Origin: Syntrophus aciditrophicus
GTDB lineage: Bacteria; Desulfobacterota; Syntrophia; Syntrophales; UBA8958
Length of the DNA stretch: 42,308 nt
Assembly: GCA_020718905.1 (NCBI GenBank)
Contig: DYRD01000002.1
Location: 40,047-82,354 of the forward strand
Direction: 5' to 3'
The notes under the pieces: model-generated
The model's input: only the letters and a program-made list of their open reading frames with translations
Told to the model about the DNA's origin: nothing
The model's database searches: none
In this document: positions 37,949 through 42,308 of the stretch, in pieces
Layout: each line of letters starts with the position of its first letter
Position numbering within the stretch: the stretch's first letter is position 1
Position numbers and translations under genes: made by a program

Positions 37949-40021
37949 ATGACGGAACACCCGTTGGATAAGATAATTCATCCTGCTCCCCGTTCCCCCG
38001 GGGTGTATCTCATGAAGGACATCACCGGGAAAGTCATGTACGTCGGCAAGGCCAGGGACCTCCGTTCCCGCCTCCGGAACTATGTGGGAGGGGGAGATAC
38101 GCGTCCCATGATCCCCTTTCTTGTCTCCCGCATCCGGGACATTGAATGGATACTTACGGATACGGAAAAAGAGGCCCTCATCCTCGAGAATACCCTCATC
38201 AAGGAACACCGGCCCCGCTATAATGTTGATTTCCGCGACGACAAGGCCTACTTTAACATTCGCGTGCTTCCCACGGAGACCTTCCCCCGGTTTCAGCTCG
38301 TCCGGCGACAGAAAAAGGACGGGGCGAGATACTTCGGTCCTTACCCGTCCAGCGCCTCAGCCAAGGAAACCCTGCGCTTCCTCCAGACCGTCTTTCCCCT
38401 CCGTACCTGCCGGGACGTGGAACTCCGGAGCCGCAGACGGCCGTGCCTGGAATATCAGATCGGTCGTTGCCTGGGGCCCTGCGTCCGGCTTGTTACGGAA
38501 GAAGACTATCAAGATGCCGTCCGGGACGCCTTGACCTTCCTCGAAGGCAGGGAAACGGATCTGTTGCAAAACCTGGAGAACCGGATGAAGGATGCGGCGA
38601 AGGCGCTGCACTTCGAGGAAGCCGCCGCTTTGCGGGACAGGATAGCAGCTGTCCGGAGGACTCTGGAAATTCAGCGGACCGCTTCCCTGACGGCAAGAGA
38701 TCAGGATGTATTCGGCCTGTATCGGGAGGGCGCCCTGACCCAGGTTTGTCTCCTGAAGGTGAGAGCAGGCAAAATGGTGGGAAAACAGACTTTTCCCCTG
38801 ATCCGGGTCGGCCTCCCGACCGGGGAGATCCTTGCCGCGGTGCTTACCCGGTACTATGACGCCGGCCATGAAATCCCGGGAAAGATCATGCTTCCTGCCG
38901 CGACCGAGGACCGGTCTGTCCTTGAAGAGTGGCTCGGGGAGACGCGGGGGCGATCCGTCAAGATCCTGGTCCCGAAAAGAGGGCAGGGGAGGGCCCTCAT
39001 CGGGATGGCCAACCGTAACAGCGAAAGCACCCTGAAGGTCATGCAGCAGACCACCGGTCCCGATGAGGCCATGAAGCGTCTCGTGACGGCGCTGGGGCTC
39101 CGGAAGACGCCGGAGCGGATGGAGTGTTTAGACATCTCGAATATTGGCGGCGAATATGCCGTCGGGGCCATGGTCGTCTTTGCGCACGGCGCTCCGGATA
39201 GGGATCATTATCGCCGCTTCCGGATCCAGACGATCTCCGGCGCCGATGACTATGCCATGATGTATGAGGTTCTCACGCGGCGTTATCGCCGGAGGGCGGA
39301 CCTGCCGGACCTGTTGATGGTGGATGGAGGAAAAGGACAGCTTTCCGTGGCCCTTTCCGTATTGAAGGACCTGGATATCAGCGGGGTAGAGGTAATCGCC
39401 CTGGCCAAAGGGGGATACTATGACGGAGAGGAGACGAGGGGTGCCGATCAAATAGAGAGATATCAAGTCAATGAAGGATCAAGCCATGATGAGCAACCTT
39501 TGCATAACAGTTCCTTTTCTAATTATGGGCTTGACCGGGAAGCCGGCCACGACTTTTCAATTCCCGCTCCCGCCCCGCTTTCTGCCGGGGTGACGTGCGG
39601 GAATGACGATGGAGAGGCTGGAAAGGTATATTTAAGAGGTCTTGATGATCGTGAGGGGAGACTTCGTGTCAAAGGCAGACCAAGCGGCGACCGGGTCTTC
39701 CTGCCGGCACGAAAGGACGCCGTAGATATCTCCCGCTGGCCGGCGGCCTTATTCCTTCTCCAGCGGCTCCGGGATGAGGCCCACCGTTTTGCCGTAAGTT
39801 ATTATCGGAAGGTAAAAGAAAAAGAGGATTTCCGCTCCCTCCTGGATCATATTCGAGGTATCGGTCCGGAGAGAAGGAAGGCCCTTCTCAAAGGGTTGGG
39901 AGACCTGGGAAAGATCAGGGAGGCGACTGTTATTGACTTGCAGAAGATCGGGGGAATTGGTAAGGATCTGGCCCAGGAAATTTTTGCTTTTTTTAGAAAG
40001 GAAAACGGTCTGCCGTCGTGA
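37949..40021 (+). CDS. uvrC: excinuclease ABC subunit C with an approximately 80-aa internal insertion
   Basis: PRSPGVYLMKDITGKVMYVGKARDLRSRLRNYV, UVR motif, ECLDISNIGGEYAVGAMVVF, DRVFLPARKDAV, C-terminal HhH. Insert about 39408-39690. Confidence 0.96.
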   Translation: MTEHPLDKIIHPAPRSPGVYLMKDITGKVMYVGKARDLRSRLRNYVGGGDTRPMIPFLVSRIRDIEWILTDTEKEALILENTLIKEHRPRYNVDFRDDKAYFNIRVLPTETFPRFQLVRRQKKDGARYFGPYPSSASAKETLRFLQTVFPLRTCRDVELRSRRRPCLEYQIGRCLGPCVRLVTEEDYQDAVRDALTFLEGRETDLLQNLENRMKDAAKALHFEEAAALRDRIAAVRRTLEIQRTASLTARDQDVFGLYREGALTQVCLLKVRAGKMVGKQTFPLIRVGLPTGEILAAVLTRYYDAGHEIPGKIMLPAATEDRSVLEEWLGETRGRSVKILVPKRGQGRALIGMANRNSESTLKVMQQTTGPDEAMKRLVTALGLRKTPERMECLDISNIGGEYAVGAMVVFAHGAPDRDHYRRFRIQTISGADDYAMMYEVLTRRYRRRADLPDLLMVDGGKGQLSVALSVLKDLDISGVEVIALAKGGYYDGEETRGADQIERYQVNEGSSHDEQPLHNSSFSNYGLDREAGHDFSIPAPAPLSAGVTCGNDDGEAGKVYLRGLDDREGRLRVKGRPSGDRVFLPARKDAVDISRWPAALFLLQRLRDEAHRFAVSYYRKVKEKEDFRSLLDHIRGIGPERRKALLKGLGDLGKIREATVIDLQKIGGIGKDLAQEIFAFFRKENGLPS
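39560..39604. repeat. imperfect palindrome inside the uvrC insertion
   Basis: ATTCCCGC-tcccg-CCCCG-ctttctgc-CGGGG-tgacgt-GCGGGAAT-GACGA: outer 8-bp and inner 5-bp arms. Confidence 0.65.
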
Positions 40022-40049
40022 GTCGGCACCGGTTACGGAAGTTTAGACT

Positions 40050-40607
40050 TTGAGTTTTATTTCGATTTTGGTTATTGCCGTCGGGTTGGGCATGGATGCC
40101 TTTTCCGTGGCCATCAGTATCGGAGCGGTGAACCGCAAAGTATCATTTACCCCGGTCCTGCGCCTGGCCGCAAGTTTCGGCCTTTTCCAGTTTATGATGC
40201 CTATTGTCGGCTGGCTGGGAGGGATGACGGTGGCGAATTACATTGCCGGGTTTGACCACTGGATCGCTTTTGGCCTCCTCCTCTATGTCGGTGGCAAGAT
40301 GATCCATGATTCCTTTCAGTGCGAAGAGAAAGTCCATCCCACCGACCCCACGAAGGGCCTCACGCTCCTCATGCTTTCCGTGGCCACGAGCATCGACGCC
40401 CTCGCCGTGGGACTGAGTCTGGCGTTCCTGAAGGCGCCGATTCTTTATCCAAGCATGATCATCGGGCTAGTCGCGTTTATCATGACGGCGTCGGGGATGC
40501 TCTTCGGGGAGAAACTCGGCAAGATCTGCGGGAAACGGGTCGAGGTTATGGGGGGGATAATTTTGATCGGAATTGGTATCAAGATCCTCTGCGATCACGT
40601 TGCTTGA
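40050..40607 (+). CDS. mntP: manganese efflux pump MntP (DUF204)
   Basis: 185 aa; GLGMDAFSVAISIGA, ATSIDALAVGLSLAFL; TTG start. Confidence 0.93.
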   Translation: MSFISILVIAVGLGMDAFSVAISIGAVNRKVSFTPVLRLAASFGLFQFMMPIVGWLGGMTVANYIAGFDHWIAFGLLLYVGGKMIHDSFQCEEKVHPTDPTKGLTLLMLSVATSIDALAVGLSLAFLKAPILYPSMIIGLVAFIMTASGMLFGEKLGKICGKRVEVMGGIILIGIGIKILCDHVA

Positions 40608-40888
40608 TAGTGACCGCCTGCGCCGAACCTAATCATTGCTTATTTTATGCTGCCATGCTACAGGTGAACCACGTGTAGCAGAAAGAAGGTGGCATGATGA
40701 AGCAGAATATTACCACTGTCTTTCTGGGACGCTTTGGTTATTGTCGCCGCCCAGCTTCTGCAAGCGGATAAAATTCTAACGGAGGATATGAATCATGGGC
40801 AGAGAATCGAAGGAATCCTCATAGTCAATCCTTTCCTGCCGTGATGAGTAAAGCAAAAGAACGATATCTGACTATTTACTACCTTCTT

Positions 40889-40920
40889 GTGAAAATCACC
40901 GCGTGCCGGTGAAAATCACC
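40889..40920. repeat. two copies of GTGAAAATCACC, 20 bp apart
   Basis: GTGAAAATCACC-gcgtgccg-GTGAAAATCACC; each copy is itself a near palindrome (GGTGA-AAA-TCACC). Confidence 0.6.
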
Positions 40921-41038
40921 ACTGTGGTTTCCTTTGCCTGAGGAACGAAAAAAGAGCAGTGGCTGGTGTGTTTTCAAAAAAGTTCTTATATACAGGAACT
41001 TTCGCCCTTCTCTTCATTAGGCAGACGAAAGGCGCCTC

Positions 41039-41055
41039 TTGGCATGTCAATTGCT
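41039..41055 (+). promoter_or_regulatory. candidate sigma-54 promoter for pilA
   Basis: TTGGCATGTCAATTGCT; GG-N10-GC exact, close to YTGGCACGRNNNTTGCW; about 130 bp upstream of the pilA ATG. Confidence 0.65.
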
Positions 41056-41186
41056 ATCCAACAGAGCAGATATAAATTTGGGAATGCTTCAAATAATCGA
41101 GAGGGTGATGAAAGGGGGCATAGGTCAGACGCAAGGGAGTTGCAGCTTAACTATCAACAAATACATTTAGAAGGAGAAAGGAAAGC

Positions 41187-41556
41187 ATGAAAGTTTTTCG
41201 TAAGAGAATAAGGACAGAAGGGTTTCACCCTGATCGAGCTCATGATCGTTATCGCGATCATCGGTATCCTGGCAGCCATCGCCATCCCGCAGTTCACGGC
41301 GTATAGGACCAGGGGCTATGAGTCGCAGGCGAAGGCCGATGCAAAGAACGCCTACACTGCGGCACAGGCATTCTTCTCCGATTCCCCTGCAGCAACAGTT
41401 ACCTCTGCTCTGTTGGGATCCTATGGATTCAAGTCGACACAGAATGTAACGACAACTGTTGCTACTGGAACGCAGGCCGGTTTGTCGATTACAACGACAA
41501 GCACGAATGGCGGTCGGGGGTTTTCTGTAGATAGTACGGGTACAATAACTCCGTAA
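41187..41556 (+). pseudogene. pilA: type IV major pilin, leader separated by a 1-nt frameshift
   Basis: ATG at 41187 reads [12 protein letters not shown] then loses frame. Removing one G of GGG at 41220-41222 gives [56 protein letters not shown].... Confidence 0.85.
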
Positions 41557-42308
41557 AACATTTGGTAGTCATTGGACAAATGTTATCCTCCATATCCTAA
41601 ACACCCTGCTTCTGTTCGCTTTACTCCGGGAGGCAACGGAAGCGCCCCTACGGAGTGCCTTTGTTGCACTCCTTTTTGCAATTCACCCCCTGCATGTGGA
41701 ATCCGTCGCCTGGGTTTCGCAGCGCAGGATCTTCTCTGTACCTTGTTTGGTTTTGCTTCACTTTGGGCGTATGTGATATACGCCAAGGCCCCCGGCTGGC
41801 GGAAATATTACCTTGTGATCATTATTTTCATTCTTGGGCTCATGTCCAAACCCATGATTGTAAAGTTTCCTTTTGTCATGCTGCTTATGGATTTCTGGCC
41901 TCTACAGCGCCTGGCCTCTCTAAAACCTAAAAGTATAGAAGACCTCCCGCCGGTCAATCATCCCGCCTTGAAAAGAAGTATCTTATTCCTTTTGCTGGAA
42001 AAACTACCCCTCATCGCGCTTTCATTCATGGCCTCAATTCTCGTGATCTTTAAGGAAGGTCGGCGCGTTGATGAGCCTGGAAGATTTGACCATTATGGAG
42101 CGTTGTGCCAAAGCCGTCGTGTCCTACGTAAAGTATATCGTCATGACCTTTTGGCCGGCCAATCTCGCTTTTTACTATCCCTATCCGGCCGCCATCCCGC
42201 CAGGTCAGATCATCGGCGCCGTTGCCATCGTCATAACCGTCACCACCATCGTCATTAGAGCGGGTATGGCAAAACTGGACAGGTGCATAAGTGGGAGGAT
42301 TGTTCTAT
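41557..42308 (+). pseudogene. TMTC/TPR-type polytopic membrane protein fragment, 5' truncated with two frameshifts; runs off window
   Basis: FGSHWTNVILHILNTLLLFALLREATEAPLRSAFVALLFAIHPLHVESVAWVSQR / DLLCTLFGFASLWAYVIYAKAPGWRKYYLVIIIFILGLMSKPMIVKFPFVMLLMDFWPLQRL... / VGALMSLEDLTIMERCAKAVVSYVKYIVMTFWPANLAFYYPYPAAIP in successive frames. Confidence 0.75.

Overview
The window looks chromosomal, from a Deltaproteobacteria/Syntrophales-like bacterium (inferred from gene content only). Intact genes include a minus-strand run pyrR-pyrB-pyrC-recO-glyQ-glyS, an NtrB/NtrC-type two-component pair, corA, tamA-tamB, a CdaA-YbbR fusion, a sirtuin, a compact HDAC-like protein, rpmH-rnpA-yidD-yidC-jag-mnmE, uvrB-uvrC and mntP. 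Interleaved with these are at least eight visibly broken accessory genes: a GAF-GspE/PilB-like ATPase, BKACE/DUF849, a class III aminotransferase, an NRDE/TANGO2-like protein, a CsgG-like lipoprotein, a FlgT-like protein, pilA, a TMTC-like membrane protein, plus a PhaC remnant. The most notable signals are: (1) a PyrR-binding hairpin and intrinsic terminator in front of a pyrR operon that runs on into recO, glyQS and a secretion-type ATPase; (2) a sigma-54-like promoter plus intrinsic terminator that would define a roughly 100-nt RNA with an anti-Shine-Dalgarno stretch, upstream of a B12-domain protein lacking the axial-ligand histidine and divergent to an NtrB/NtrC pair; (3) an approximately 80-aa in-frame insertion in UvrC containing a palindromic repeat-like element; (4) a pilin with Geobacter-like aromatic positions, a sigma-54-like promoter and a 1-nt leader frameshift; (5) a poly(hydroxyalkanoate) synthase collapsed to its two ends; (6) a dispersed repeat with GACGGCTTCGTAAAA / TTTTACGAAGCCGTC termini. 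No database search was possible; family names come from recognised motifs.
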